Below, piece by piece: positions 7,535-16,526 of a DNA stretch of 64,000 nucleotides. The DNA is from Ferrimonas balearica (lineage in GTDB: Bacteria > Pseudomonadota > Gammaproteobacteria > Enterobacterales > Shewanellaceae): assembly GCF_019802085.1 (NCBI RefSeq), contig NZ_JAHVHV010000003.1, positions 412,685 through 476,684 of the forward strand, in the 5' to 3' direction. Each line of letters begins with the position of its first letter. The stretch's first letter is position 1. The notes beneath the pieces were generated by a model. The model did not search any database. It saw nothing but the letters and a program-made list of their open reading frames with translations, and had not been told where the DNA came from. A program made the position numbers and the translations under genes.

Positions 7535-8515
7535 ATGCGAGAGCTCCAAGACCGATTCGGCCGCAGCTTCCACTATCTGCGCCTGTCGATCACTGACGCC
7601 TGCAATTTCAAATGCCAGTACTGTCTGCCTAACGGCTACCATCCCGACGGCAAGCCCCGATTTATGACGCTGGAGGAGATCCGGCGGGTTTTGCTTGCCT
7701 TCGCCCAGGTGGGCACCCGCAAGGTGCGGATCACCGGCGGCGAACCCACCCTGCGCAAGGACTTCGAGGCGGTGGTCGATCTGGCCGCCAACACCCCCGG
7801 GGTGCAGCGGGTGGCCACCACCACCAACGGCTATCGCCTGGCGGAGCACGCCAAGGCCTGGCGCCAGGCAGGCCTGTCCCAGATCAACGTCTCCGTCGAC
7901 AGCCTGGATCCCGTGCAGTTCCAGCGCATCACCGGCGACAGCCGCTTCGATCTGGTGATGAAGGGGATCGACACGGCGCTGGCCGAAGGCTACGACAAGG
8001 TGAAGATCAACGTGGTGCTGCTCAAGGAACACAACGGCGATCAACTGCCGCTGTTCCTCAACTACATCAAACACCAGCCGGTGGATCTGCGCTTTATCGA
8101 GCTGATGGAAACCGGCCTGCACCACGACTATTTCCAGCGCCACCATCTGCCCGGTGCGGTGATCCAGCAGCAGCTGGAGCAGGCCGGCTGGACCCTGGAT
8201 CCCCGCGGTCCCGACGACGGCCCGGCCCTCAACTACAGCCACCCGGATTACGCCGGTCGCATCGGCCTCATCATGCCCTACGCCAAGGACTTCTGCGCCA
8301 CCTGCAACCGACTGCGGGTGTCCGCCATCGGCAAGCTGCACCTGTGCCTGTTTACCGAGGCCGGCATCGAGCTGCGGGACCTGCTGGGCAGCGACGAACA
8401 GCTCGCTCCCCTGGTGGCCCGGCTGCACGCCGCCCTGGGCCAGAAACACGAAACCCACTACCTCCACGATGGGAACGCCGGGGCCACGCCGCACCTGGCC
8501 TCCATCGGCGGATAA
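7535..8515 (+). CDS. moaA: GTP 3',8-cyclase MoaA
   Basis: MoaA catalyses the first step of molybdenum cofactor synthesis, radical rearrangement of GTP, which MoaC then converts to cyclic pyranopterin monophosphate. The N-terminal SAM cluster cysteines are C23, C27 and C30 (CNFKCQYC). RITGGEPTLR follows as the SAM-binding GGEP motif. The second cluster is the CATCNRLR motif with a downstream CLF cysteine. Length (326) matches E. coli (329). The family C-terminal GG tail is present as GG. It is the first gene of moaABCDE and is preceded by a Moco riboswitch. AGGAAAGG lies five bases before the ATG. Confidence 0.97.
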   Translation: MRELQDRFGRSFHYLRLSITDACNFKCQYCLPNGYHPDGKPRFMTLEEIRRVLLAFAQVGTRKVRITGGEPTLRKDFEAVVDLAANTPGVQRVATTTNGYRLAEHAKAWRQAGLSQINVSVDSLDPVQFQRITGDSRFDLVMKGIDTALAEGYDKVKINVVLLKEHNGDQLPLFLNYIKHQPVDLRFIELMETGLHHDYFQRHHLPGAVIQQQLEQAGWTLDPRGPDDGPALNYSHPDYAGRIGLIMPYAKDFCATCNRLRVSAIGKLHLCLFTEAGIELRDLLGSDEQLAPLVARLHAALGQKHETHYLHDGNAGATPHLASIGG

Positions 8516-8547
8516 GCATAAAGAGCCAACCACAGAGACACCGTTTT

Positions 8548-9074
8548 ATGGGACACCTTTCTCAAGCCAACTTTGTACCGCTGAACATCGCGGTACTGAC
8601 CCTGTCCGACACCCGCACCTGGGAGAACGACAAGTCCGGTCAGTTCCTCGAGGACAACCTCAAGGAAGCCGGCCACCTCCTGGCGGACCGCCGCATCATC
8701 AAGGACGACAAGTACCAGATCCGCGCGGTGCTGTCCGAATGGATCGCCTCCGACAAGGTCCAGGTGATCATCACCACCGGCGGCACCGGCTTCACTGAGC
8801 GAGACTCCACCCCGGAAGCGGTCTCCCCCCTGTTCGACAAGCAGATCGAAGGGTTCGGCGAACTGTTCCGCCACATCACCTACCAGGAGCTGGGCACCAG
8901 CACCGTGCAGTCCCGGGCCATCGGTGGCATGGCCAACAAGACCGCCATCTTCTGCCTGCCCGGCTCCACCGGCGCCTGCCGCACCGGCTGGACCAAGATC
9001 CTCAAAGAGCAGCTGGACGCCACCCACCGTCCCTGCAACTTCGTGACGCATTTGAAAGAGGTCAAGAACGACGC

Positions 9075-9078
<4 letters not shown>
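8548..9078 (+). CDS. moaB: Molybdopterin adenylyltransferase-family protein MoaB
   Basis: This 176-residue MogA/MoaB-fold protein belongs to the family that adenylates molybdopterin before metal insertion. The [17 protein letters not shown] motif near residue 75 forms the pterin/nucleotide site. In E. coli MoaB is a non-essential paralogue of Mog; no separate mog is visible here, so MoaB may do this work (inference). The frame is open from 8344, overlapping moaA, but ATG 8548 begins the conserved sequence and follows moaA by 32 bases. Its TGA overlaps the moaC ATG in ATGA. Confidence 0.93.
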
Positions 9079-9557
<479 letters not shown>

Positions 9558-9574
9558 GCCAGAGGCCAAGACGC

Positions 9575-9823
9575 ATGATTAACGTATTGTTTTTTGCACA
9601 AATTCGCGAAGTTACCGGGGTCGACAAGCTGGCCTTTGACGCCACCGATGGCCTCACCGCCGACGCCCTGCGCCAGCAGCTGCTGACCCGGGGCGACAAG
9701 TGGCGCCTGGCCCTGGAGGACAAGAACGTCCTGGTGGCCATCAACCAGACCCTGTCCGGCTGGGAAACCGAACTGAAATCCGGCGACGAAGTGGCCTTCT
9801 TCCCGCCGGTCACCGGAGGTTGA
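9575..9823 (+). CDS. moaD: Molybdopterin synthase sulfur carrier subunit MoaD
   Basis: This 82-residue ubiquitin-like protein carries the thiocarboxylate sulfur used to make molybdopterin dithiolene. The required C-terminal Gly-Gly ends the protein (PPVTGG). MoeB, encoded at 15774-16526, would adenylate this terminus. The gene lies 17 bases after moaC and ends one base before the moaE start, so the two synthase subunits are translated in step. Confidence 0.95.
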   Translation: MINVLFFAQIREVTGVDKLAFDATDGLTADALRQQLLTRGDKWRLALEDKNVLVAINQTLSGWETELKSGDEVAFFPPVTGG

Positions 9824-9824
9824 G

Positions 9825-10271
9825 ATGATCGCAGTACAAACCCAAGACTTCAGCGTCGCCGAGGAGTACGCCAAGCTGGCGGACAACCCCGGTTGTGGCG
9901 CCGTGGTCACCTTCGTCGGCAAGGTGCGGGACTTCGGCGACAGCCGGGGCGTCAGCGCCATGACCCTGGAGCACTACCCGGGCATGACCGAAGCCGTACT
10001 GGGCCAGATCGAAGCCGAGGCCCGTCAACGCTGGCCGCTGGACGAAGTCACCATCATCCACCGGGTGGGTGAACTGGCCCTGTGCGACCAGATCGTCTTT
10101 ATCGGCGTCTCCAGCGCCCACCGCAAGGCAGCGTTTGACGCCTGCGAGTTCCTGATCGACTTCCTCAAGACCCGCGCGCCGTTTTGGAAGAAGGAAACCA
10201 GCCAGGAGGGCAGCGTCTGGGTCGACGCCAAAGACGCCGACAGCCAGGCCGCCGAGCAGTGGGCCCGCTGA
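9825..10271 (+). CDS. moaE: Molybdopterin synthase catalytic subunit MoaE
   Basis: MoaE is the large subunit of molybdopterin synthase, inserting two sulfurs from MoaD into the precursor. The 148 residues contain the conserved GAVVTFVGKVR stretch near residue 25, LEHYPGM, an HRVGEL segment, and the catalytic lysine region RAPFWKKE near residue 117. The length matches E. coli (150). It is the last gene of the moa operon, with a terminator at 10290-10314. Confidence 0.96.
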   Translation: MIAVQTQDFSVAEEYAKLADNPGCGAVVTFVGKVRDFGDSRGVSAMTLEHYPGMTEAVLGQIEAEARQRWPLDEVTIIHRVGELALCDQIVFIGVSSAHRKAAFDACEFLIDFLKTRAPFWKKETSQEGSVWVDAKDADSQAAEQWAR

Positions 10272-10289
10272 GTCCCACCCGCTGAAACA

Positions 10290-10314
10290 AGGGAGCCTGA
10301 TGGCTCCCTTTTTG
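10290..10314 (+). terminator. Intrinsic terminator of the moa operon
   Basis: GGGAGCC / GGCTCCC stem with a TGAT loop followed by TTTTT, 19 bases after the moaE stop. Confidence 0.9.
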
Positions 10315-10426
10315 TTGCCCGACGTCCGGCGAAGATGAACAAAGTTTCATCCCCCCGCCACCTTGGGCTTAGGGGCCCGGTACTAGAGTGCGTCCATCAA
10401 CGATCCCTTATCCGTCAGAGAACTCG

Positions 10427-11698
10427 ATGCACAGATTGCTCCTCCCCGCGCTGCTGGCCACCACCCTGGGCGCCTGCGGGTCCGATTCCGCCCCCGACGC
10501 CCGCCCGGAGAGCACCACCCTGCCCGCCGTCATCCAGGGCCCCCTGACCCGCGTCGACGGCACCGACCTCATCTTGCTGAACACCCAAGTCCCCGCCGGG
10601 CAAGCCCATGTGGAAATGGCAGACCAAGGCGCCAGCCTATCGGCGCTGAAGCCCGGCATGGTGGTCACCGTCCAGACCGACGGCCATCAGGCCATCGAGG
10701 TGGACTACGACCCCCTGCTTCGGGGGCCGGTGAGCGAGCAAAGTGACACCCGCCTGGTGGTGGCCGGCCAGACGGTCTGGACCGACGCGGCGCGCCAGCA
10801 CGCCCCGGGCCGCTGGGTGGAGATCAGCGGTCACTACCAGGGCAACGGCATCCAGGCCAGCTACGTCGGCGCCAGTGACCCCAGTGCCGAGATCCAACTC
10901 GAGGGGCAGCTGACCCAGCTAGACCGGGAGGCCAAGCGCTTCCATCTCGGTCCGCTAAGCGTGGCCTATCGCCACGCCGCCGTTGACGGCCTCCTGACCG
11001 AGGGGGGCTGGGTGGAGGTGTCGGGCACCCTGGATGGCTCTGAGCTGGTGGCCTCGGAAGTGGAGAGCGAAGCCGGGCCGGACCACGACTCGGCCGACCG
11101 CCTGACCATCAGCGGCCTGATCAGCTGGGTCAACCAGGACGCCACCCTGATGATCCTGAACCAGCAGTGGCCGGTGGCCCTGGACTCGCGCACCGAGTTT
11201 GAGCACGGCAGCCCCGCCACCCTCACCGTCGGTCAGTGGGCGGAGGTGGAGGGCCGCTGGCAAGCGGAGGATCGTCGCCTGCTCGCCACCGAGTTGGAGC
11301 TGGGGATCGGCGACGCGCCGGCCCCGGCGCCCCAACCGGGGTTCGAGGTCACCGGGCGGGCCCAGATCGATGCGGGCCAGCTGACCCTCAACGGCATCCC
11401 CCTGGTGCTGGCCCCCAACGCCCAGTTCGAGGATGGCCTCAACCACGTCACCCTGGACGGCGAGTGGGTGGAGCTGGAGGGCTATCAGCAAGACGGGCAG
11501 TTCCTGGTGATGGAGCTGGAGCGCGCAGACCCGGGCCCCACCCTCGAGCTGGAAGGCCCGGTCACCCGGGATCCCGCCACCCTCTGGGGCTACGACAGCA
11601 TCGACGACAGCCTGGCGATCTACGCCGGCCAGTGGGTCAAGCTGAAGTGCCAGTACGGCGGTGCGGAGATCCTGAGCCAGTGTGTCCTTAACCCCTGA
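10427..11698 (+). CDS. Lipoprotein with repeated DUF5666-like beta modules
   Basis: This 423-residue protein starts with a lipoprotein signal peptide (hydrophobic stretch ending LGAC, Cys16), so it should be lipid-anchored in the envelope. The rest is built from about five repeats of roughly 70 residues. Each carries a W(V/A)E(I/V/L)xG signature followed by a short strand, as in DUF5666. The last 120 residues resemble the whole mature protein encoded next (11753-12211), including two C-terminal cysteines. Function is unknown. It heads a set that ends in a PepSY-like protein and a two-component system. ATG 10427 places the signal peptide at the N-terminus; the frame extends to 10388. Confidence 0.75.
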   Translation: MHRLLLPALLATTLGACGSDSAPDARPESTTLPAVIQGPLTRVDGTDLILLNTQVPAGQAHVEMADQGASLSALKPGMVVTVQTDGHQAIEVDYDPLLRGPVSEQSDTRLVVAGQTVWTDAARQHAPGRWVEISGHYQGNGIQASYVGASDPSAEIQLEGQLTQLDREAKRFHLGPLSVAYRHAAVDGLLTEGGWVEVSGTLDGSELVASEVESEAGPDHDSADRLTISGLISWVNQDATLMILNQQWPVALDSRTEFEHGSPATLTVGQWAEVEGRWQAEDRRLLATELELGIGDAPAPAPQPGFEVTGRAQIDAGQLTLNGIPLVLAPNAQFEDGLNHVTLDGEWVELEGYQQDGQFLVMELERADPGPTLELEGPVTRDPATLWGYDSIDDSLAIYAGQWVKLKCQYGGAEILSQCVLNP

Positions 11699-11752
11699 TC
11701 CCCCAGTCCCGGCCCGCCGTTCGGCGGGCCCCAATCACCACAAGGAGCCATC

Positions 11753-12211
11753 ATGATGCCCAATGCCCATACCCTGCTCGGCCTGAGCCTCACCCTGCTC
11801 GCCCTGACCCCGGCCCAGGCCGCACCGCTGCAACTGGCGCTGCCCGCCCAACCCTTCCACGCCGAAGGACAGGTGCGTTACCAGAACGGTCAGCTGCACC
11901 TCAACGGCACCGAACTGACATTGACCGACGCCACCCGCTGGGAGGACGGCCTGACGCCCCAACAACTGGATGGCCAGTGGCTGGAGATCGAGGGCCAGCG
12001 TCACGGGGACAGCTACGAGGTCAGCGAACTGGAGCGGGACAGACCGGAGGCGGAGATCGAGCTGGCCGGCTGGGTAGCCCCGGATGGCACCCTGTGGGGC
12101 TACCGGGCCAGTGACACCAACCTAGGCCACCTGGTGGGGCGCAGAGTCGCCCTGGAGTGCCGTCGGGATCCCCAGAGCGGCTGGCTCAGCGATTGCCGCC
12201 CCGACCACTGA
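11753..12211 (+). CDS. Small secreted DUF5666-like protein
   Basis: This 152-residue protein has a Sec signal peptide with a likely cleavage after AQA (about residue 24) and no lipobox. The mature part is one double module closely parallel to the last 120 residues of the preceding lipoprotein. Matching segments are a xGQLxLNGxxLxL strand pair, WEDG/FEDGL, a DGxWxEIEG motif, LWGY, and a C-terminal CxxxxxxxxxDC-type pair that could form a disulfide. The pair therefore looks like a local duplication. Function is unknown; a ligand-binding or scaffolding role in the periplasm is only a guess. AAGGAG precedes the start. Confidence 0.7.
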   Translation: MMPNAHTLLGLSLTLLALTPAQAAPLQLALPAQPFHAEGQVRYQNGQLHLNGTELTLTDATRWEDGLTPQQLDGQWLEIEGQRHGDSYEVSELERDRPEAEIELAGWVAPDGTLWGYRASDTNLGHLVGRRVALECRRDPQSGWLSDCRPDH

Positions 12212-12276
12212 ACCCCTCGTCATCCACGGCCCTGTGGTAGAGTGCATTCAGGGCCGCCTCGCAACCAAAAGTGACT

Positions 12277-12804
12277 ATGAAACACCTGATCTGGCTACCG
12301 CTTTTCCTTCTGGCCTTTCCCGGCTGGGCCGCCTCCGAGCTGTACCTTCAGCTGGAGAAGAACCCGAGTCCGGCGCCCTTGACCATACTCAAGCAGGTGG
12401 AGCGGGACTACGGCCACCAGGGCCAGGTGATTGAGTTCGAGCTGGAGCTGGAGGCGGGTGCCATCACCTACGAGGTGAGTCTGGCCGCCCCCGAGCGGGG
12501 TCAGACCCTGGAGCTCAAGCTGGATCGGACCGGCGGGCTGCTGGAGAAGGAGTGGGAATCCGACGAACTGGACGACGAGTCTGAGCGCGTTGCCCTGAGG
12601 GCCCTACGCAACCGACCAGGCCGCTTCGCCGATCTGGTGGCCCTGGCCATCGCCGGCCAGGAGGGGTTCCTGCTCGAGGCCCAGCTGGATCACAACATCG
12701 GCATCAGCTACCTGGAGGTGGAGCTGCTCACCCCCCAGGGCAAACGCAAGCTGGCGCTGGACCTGGACACCGGCGAACGGCTCCCGATCCTGCAGTGGGA
12801 CTGA
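12277..12804 (+). CDS. Secreted PepSY-like protein
   Basis: This 175-residue protein has a short signal peptide (MKHLIWLPLFLLAFPGWAAS). Two repeated regions follow the PepSY pattern: a short helix, then strands with YEVxLxxxxxxxxLxLDxxTGxLL (about residues 60-85) and SYLEVELLxxxGKRKLALDLDTGERL (about 145-170). PepSY proteins often sit beside two-component systems and may act as periplasmic sensors or inhibitors. The gene ends one base before the response regulator start, so the three were probably co-transcribed. ATG 12277 is preferred to GTG 12271; neither has a strong ribosome binding site. Confidence 0.75.
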   Translation: MKHLIWLPLFLLAFPGWAASELYLQLEKNPSPAPLTILKQVERDYGHQGQVIEFELELEAGAITYEVSLAAPERGQTLELKLDRTGGLLEKEWESDELDDESERVALRALRNRPGRFADLVALAIAGQEGFLLEAQLDHNIGISYLEVELLTPQGKRKLALDLDTGERLPILQWD

Positions 12805-12805
12805 T

Positions 12806-13483
12806 ATGAAGATCCTGATCATCGAAGACGATCCGACCAACCGTCAGTATCTGACCAAGGGCTTTACCGAGCAGGGCTACGTGGTGGACAGCGCCGAGGA
12901 CGGTCAACAGGGGCTGATGCTGGCCACCACCGAGCCCTATCGGCTGATCGTGCTGGACCGCATGCTGCCCAAGCTGGAGGGGCTGGCCCTGCTGGCGGCC
13001 CTGCGGGCCACCGGCAACACCACCCCGGTGATCATCCTCTCGGCCCTGGGGGACGTGGACGAGCGGATCGCCGGGCTACGCGCCGGGGGAGACGACTACA
13101 TGGTCAAACCCTTCTCCTTTGCCGAGCTGCTGATCCGCGCCCAGCGCCTGATGGCCCGACCCAGCCCCGACAGCCACCCCAATCGCCTCACCCTGGCCAA
13201 CCTGGAGCTGGATCTGCTGGCCCACAAGGCCCGGGTGGAGGGCCGTCCCCTGACCCTGCAGCCCAAGGAGTTTCAACTGCTGCGCTACCTGGTGGAGCAC
13301 CAGGGCCAGTTGCTGACCCGCACCCTGCTGTTCGAGTCGGTGTGGGATTACCATTTCGATCCCGGCACCAACGTCATCGACGTGCACATCGCCCGGCTGC
13401 GCAAGAAGCTGCAGGAAGCGGGCGCCCGGGTGCGCATCGAGACGGTGCGTGGCGCCGGCTACCGGCTCGGCCCGGCCGACTGA
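12806..13483 (+). CDS. OmpR/PhoB-family response regulator
   Basis: This 225-residue regulator has an N-terminal receiver domain (about 1-115). The acidic pocket is EDD (residues 7-9), the phosphoacceptor Asp is D51 (VLDRMLP), and the conserved Lys lies in MVKPFSF. A winged-helix DNA-binding domain (about 128-222) ends in the usual GAGYRL. The cognate kinase follows three bases after the stop. The PepSY-like gene immediately upstream suggests the pair monitors an envelope condition. A QseB/CusR-like architecture is typical, but the ligand cannot be named. Confidence 0.93.
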   Translation: MKILIIEDDPTNRQYLTKGFTEQGYVVDSAEDGQQGLMLATTEPYRLIVLDRMLPKLEGLALLAALRATGNTTPVIILSALGDVDERIAGLRAGGDDYMVKPFSFAELLIRAQRLMARPSPDSHPNRLTLANLELDLLAHKARVEGRPLTLQPKEFQLLRYLVEHQGQLLTRTLLFESVWDYHFDPGTNVIDVHIARLRKKLQEAGARVRIETVRGAGYRLGPAD

Positions 13484-13486
13484 CTC

Positions 13487-14812
13487 ATGGGCCTGGCCAC
13501 CCCCCGCAGCAGTTCGGTCTGGCGCCTGACCCTGGGGCTGGCGGCCCTGACCGCCGCCATGCTGCTGGTCACCATGATCCTGCTCTACCAGATGCTGCTG
13601 GGGGCCCAGCAGCGCCAGATCGATCGCCAGCTCAACGCCGAGGCCTTCCAGCTGGTGGAGCTGTCGGAGCAGCTGGATGAGGACAACTTTGCCGCCCAGG
13701 TGGCGGTGCTGGCCCAGGAGAGCTCGGTGCTGATTGCCTGGCAGGGCCCCGAGGGGATGGTGGGCTCCTTCAGCCTGCTGCCCAACACAGTACCGCTCCT
13801 GCCTCGCACCGCCCCTATGCCGGTGCTGGATCCGCGGCGCAATACCCTGGTGCGCTTCACCGCCGGTTACGCCGAGACCCGCTACGGCAAGGTGATGCTG
13901 GCGGCCTCCACCCAACAGCTCAACCGCTTGATGGAGCAGTTTGTCCGCACCGCCGCGGTGGCCCTGGGGGCCACCCTGCTGCTGACCCTGGCCCTGGGTT
14001 ACCTCTTTGCCCGCAGCCAGCTCAAGCGACTGCACCGGTTCAACCGGCTGGCGGAGGCGGTGGAGCAGGGCCAGCTCGACGCCCGCCTGCCCAACAAGCG
14101 CCCCGGCGACGAGTTCGATCAGTTGGCCCGCCACTTCAACCGGGTGCTGGACAACCTCACCGCCAGCCTCGACACCGTGCAGGGGATCAGCGACAACATC
14201 GCCCACGACCTGCGCACCCCCATGACCCGGCTGCGCCTGGGGCTGGAGCGGCGACTGGCGGCGGACCCCAGCCTTGGCCAGGAGCTGGAGCAACTGGACA
14301 CCATACTGGCGACCTTCGACGCCATGCTGAGCCTGACCCGGTTGGAGAAGGGGCAGCGCACCCTGGAGCACCGTCCGGTGCCCGCCGTAACCCTGGTGGC
14401 GGACGTGGTGGAGATGATGCAGCCGGCGGCGGAGCTCAACGGCCAGTCTCTGGTGGTGGCGCCGCCGGTCTCCGGGGAACTGGTGGGGGATCGCAACCTG
14501 CTGTTCCAGGCCCTGTTCAATCTGGTGGACAACGCCATCAAGTACGCCGGGGCCGGCGCCACCATCCGGATCAGCGCCGACGCCCAGGGCCTCACCGTGG
14601 CCGACAACGGCCCCGGGGTCAGTGCCGATGAGCGGGAGAAGCTGACCCAGCGACTCTACCGGGGGGACAGCAGCCGAACCCAGCCGGGACTGGGGTTGGG
14701 GCTGGCCATGGTCAAGGCGATCGGCCACGCCCACGGCGGCACCCTGCGCTTGGAGGACGCCGGGCCGGGATTGACGATCACCCTGAGGTTGCCACCGACA
14801 GCCACACCCTGA
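13487..14812 (+). CDS. Sensor histidine kinase
   Basis: This 441-residue inner-membrane kinase has transmembrane helices at about residues 13-36 and 157-180, with a periplasmic sensor of about 120 residues between them. A HAMP region follows (about 180-235). The HisKA H-box is HDLRTPMTRLR (near residue 242). The ATPase domain shows an N box (NLVDNAIKYA), a G1 box (DNGPGV) and a G2 box (GLGLGLAMVK). It should phosphorylate the regulator encoded immediately upstream. The periplasmic part resembles no sensor I recognise. Confidence 0.93.
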   Translation: MGLATPRSSSVWRLTLGLAALTAAMLLVTMILLYQMLLGAQQRQIDRQLNAEAFQLVELSEQLDEDNFAAQVAVLAQESSVLIAWQGPEGMVGSFSLLPNTVPLLPRTAPMPVLDPRRNTLVRFTAGYAETRYGKVMLAASTQQLNRLMEQFVRTAAVALGATLLLTLALGYLFARSQLKRLHRFNRLAEAVEQGQLDARLPNKRPGDEFDQLARHFNRVLDNLTASLDTVQGISDNIAHDLRTPMTRLRLGLERRLAADPSLGQELEQLDTILATFDAMLSLTRLEKGQRTLEHRPVPAVTLVADVVEMMQPAAELNGQSLVVAPPVSGELVGDRNLLFQALFNLVDNAIKYAGAGATIRISADAQGLTVADNGPGVSADEREKLTQRLYRGDSSRTQPGLGLGLAMVKAIGHAHGGTLRLEDAGPGLTITLRLPPTATP

Positions 14813-14854
14813 GCATCAGCCGCTATAATGGCCGCCCGCCCCGAAGGAGCCCCC

Positions 14855-15544
14855 ATGGCCAAGATCCTGCATAGCCACCCCGATTTCCTGCTGGTCGACA
14901 AACCCGCCGGGGTGCATTTCCACAGCCAGACCGGCAGCGCCGGCCTGGTGGCCCAGCTGGCCGAAGAAACCGGTGAAGCCCTCTACCCGGTGCACCGGCT
15001 CGACACCCCCACTTCCGGTTTGCTGTTGCTGGCCCGCTCCCCCGCCGCCGCCGCGGCACTGACCGAGCGCTTTACCGAGCACAAGGTGGAGAAGCGCTAC
15101 CTGGCGCTGTCGGCCCATAAGCCGAAGAAGAAGCAGGGTACGGTGAAGGGGGGCATGGCCAAGGCCCGACGGGGGGCCTGGAAGCTGGTGCCGGGGCAGA
15201 CCCAGTTTGCGGTCACCCAGTTTGTCAGCCACAGCCTGCGGCCCGGGGTGCGCGCCTTTTTGCTGCGCCCCCGCTCCGGCCGCACCCACCAGATCCGGGT
15301 GGCGCTGAAGAGCCTGGGGGCACCGATCCTGGGGGACGGTCTGTACGGCGGGGCCGAGGCGGATCGCACCTACCTGCACGCCCTGGGCCTGGCCTTCGAG
15401 TGGCAGGGCGAACGGCTCAGCTTCTGGTGTCCGCCCACCCAGGGGGCGCTGTGGGGCGATGAGCTGTCGCCGCTGCTGGAACAGTGGCAGCAATCGCCGC
15501 CGAGCTGGCCCGGCGAAGGCGAGCCAAAGGCCTCTATACTCTAA
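14855..15544 (+). CDS. RluA-family RNA pseudouridine synthase
   Basis: This 229-residue enzyme isomerises uridine to pseudouridine in RNA. It has the family active-site motif HRLDTPTSGLLLLA (catalytic Asp in RLD, near residue 49) and the RSGRTHQIR motif near residue 151. It is a short single-domain member without an S4 domain, resembling the TIGR01621 group found in Shewanella-like genomes. The RNA target is unknown. A TATAAT box at 14823-14828 overlaps an upstream in-frame ATG at 14828, so ATG 14855, with GAAGGAG upstream, is the better start. Confidence 0.88.
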   Translation: MAKILHSHPDFLLVDKPAGVHFHSQTGSAGLVAQLAEETGEALYPVHRLDTPTSGLLLLARSPAAAAALTERFTEHKVEKRYLALSAHKPKKKQGTVKGGMAKARRGAWKLVPGQTQFAVTQFVSHSLRPGVRAFLLRPRSGRTHQIRVALKSLGAPILGDGLYGGAEADRTYLHALGLAFEWQGERLSFWCPPTQGALWGDELSPLLEQWQQSPPSWPGEGEPKASIL

Positions 15545-15570
15545 GCAAAACAGGGCTAACGAGGCGCGCC

Positions 15571-15735
15571 ATGGACACCAACAAACTGATTCTGGTGATC
15601 ATCGCCATCCTGCTGCCGCCGGTTGCGGTGTTTCTGCACAAGGGGATGGGGCAGGACCTGGTGATCAACATCCTGCTGTGCCTGTTCTTCTGGGTGCCGG
15701 GGATCCTGCACGCCATCTGGGTGATCACCAAGTAG
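15571..15735 (+). CDS. YqaE/Pmp3-family small membrane protein
   Basis: This 54-residue protein is almost entirely two membrane helices (about residues 5-24 and 29-50) joined by a short turn. The pattern ILLPPVAVFL...NILLCLFFWVPGILHAIWVI is the Pmp3/UPF0057 signature. Members are linked to membrane potential and stress tolerance; a precise function is not established. A TATACT-like box lies near 15533 and GAGGCG precedes ATG 15571. The hairpin at 15742-15768 separates it from moeB. Confidence 0.88.
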   Translation: MDTNKLILVIIAILLPPVAVFLHKGMGQDLVINILLCLFFWVPGILHAIWVITK

Positions 15736-15741
15736 GCACAA

Positions 15742-15768
15742 AAAAGCCAGCCGCTTGGCTGGCCGGTT
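15742..15768. terminator. Bidirectional terminator between yqaE-like gene and moeB
   Basis: GCCAGCC / GGCTGGC stem with a GCTT loop. On the minus strand it is followed by TTTTTT (end of moeB), and on the plus strand by GGTTTT. Confidence 0.8.
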
Positions 15769-15773
15769 TTACC

Positions 15774-16526
15774 TTAACCGCAGACCGGGCAATCCGGCCG
15801 CTTGGGCAGGGTCATCTCGCGAAACTCCATGGTCATGGCGTCGATCATCAGGATCCGCCCCGACAGGGTCCTCCCCATGCCGCTGAGCTGCTTCACCGCC
15901 TCGGTGGCCTGCAGACAGCCCACCATGCCCACCACCGGCGCCAGGATCCCACTCTCCACGCAGGAGAGCTGCTGCTCACCGAACAGGCTGGCAAAGCACT
16001 GGTAGCAAGGCTTGTCCGCCCCGTAGTCGAACACCGTCACCAACCCCTCCATGCGGATCGCCGCGGCGGAGATCAGCGGCACCTTGGACTCGAAGCAGAA
16101 GCGGTTGAGCTGGTTGCGGGTCTCCAGGTTGTCGGTGCAGTCGAGCACGATGTCGTGGTCCGCCACCGCCACCGCCAGTTCCGGCTCGTCCAGCAGCCGG
16201 TCCACGGTGTGCAGGGTGACGTGGGGGTTGAGGCCCGCCAGCTCTTCGGCGGCGGACAGCGCCTTGTTGAGGCCGATGCGGCTGTCCCGGTGCAGCACCT
16301 GACGCTGCAGGTTGGACAGCTCCACGTGGTCGAAATCCACCAAGGTCAGACTGCCCACCCCGGCGGTTACCAGGTACTGGGCGGCGGCGCAGCCCAGGCC
16401 CCCGGCGCCCAGCACCAGCACCTTGGCCTGCTTGAGCGCCTCCTGGCCGTCCATGTCGAACGCCCGGATCACGATCTGGCGGTTGTAGCGCAGCAGTTCC
16501 TCGTCGGACAGGATCTCCTCCATCAC
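15774..16526 (-). CDS. moeB: Molybdopterin-synthase adenylyltransferase MoeB
   Basis: This 250-residue ThiF/MoeB-family enzyme activates the C-terminal glycine of MoaD as an acyl-adenylate so that sulfur can be transferred. The nucleotide-binding GAGGLGCAAAQYL motif lies near residue 40, DCTDNLETR near 128, and the zinc cysteines at CYQC and CPVCG (C-terminus). Length matches E. coli MoeB (249). A ThiF role in thiamine synthesis is possible for the family, but the pairing with moeA makes MoeB clear. Its ATG overlaps the moeA stop by four bases. Confidence 0.94.
   Translation of the reverse strand: MMEEILSDEELLRYNRQIVIRAFDMDGQEALKQAKVLVLGAGGLGCAAAQYLVTAGVGSLTLVDFDHVELSNLQRQVLHRDSRIGLNKALSAAEELAGLNPHVTLHTVDRLLDEPELAVAVADHDIVLDCTDNLETRNQLNRFCFESKVPLISAAAIRMEGLVTVFDYGADKPCYQCFASLFGEQQLSCVESGILAPVVGMVGCLQATEAVKQLSGMGRTLSGRILMIDAMTMEFREMTLPKRPDCPVCG

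Noticed and set aside
13076..14734. 552-codon open frame antisense to the response regulator and kinase
   Set aside because: Low-complexity Gln/Gly/His composition with no recognisable motif; the plus-strand genes are certain.
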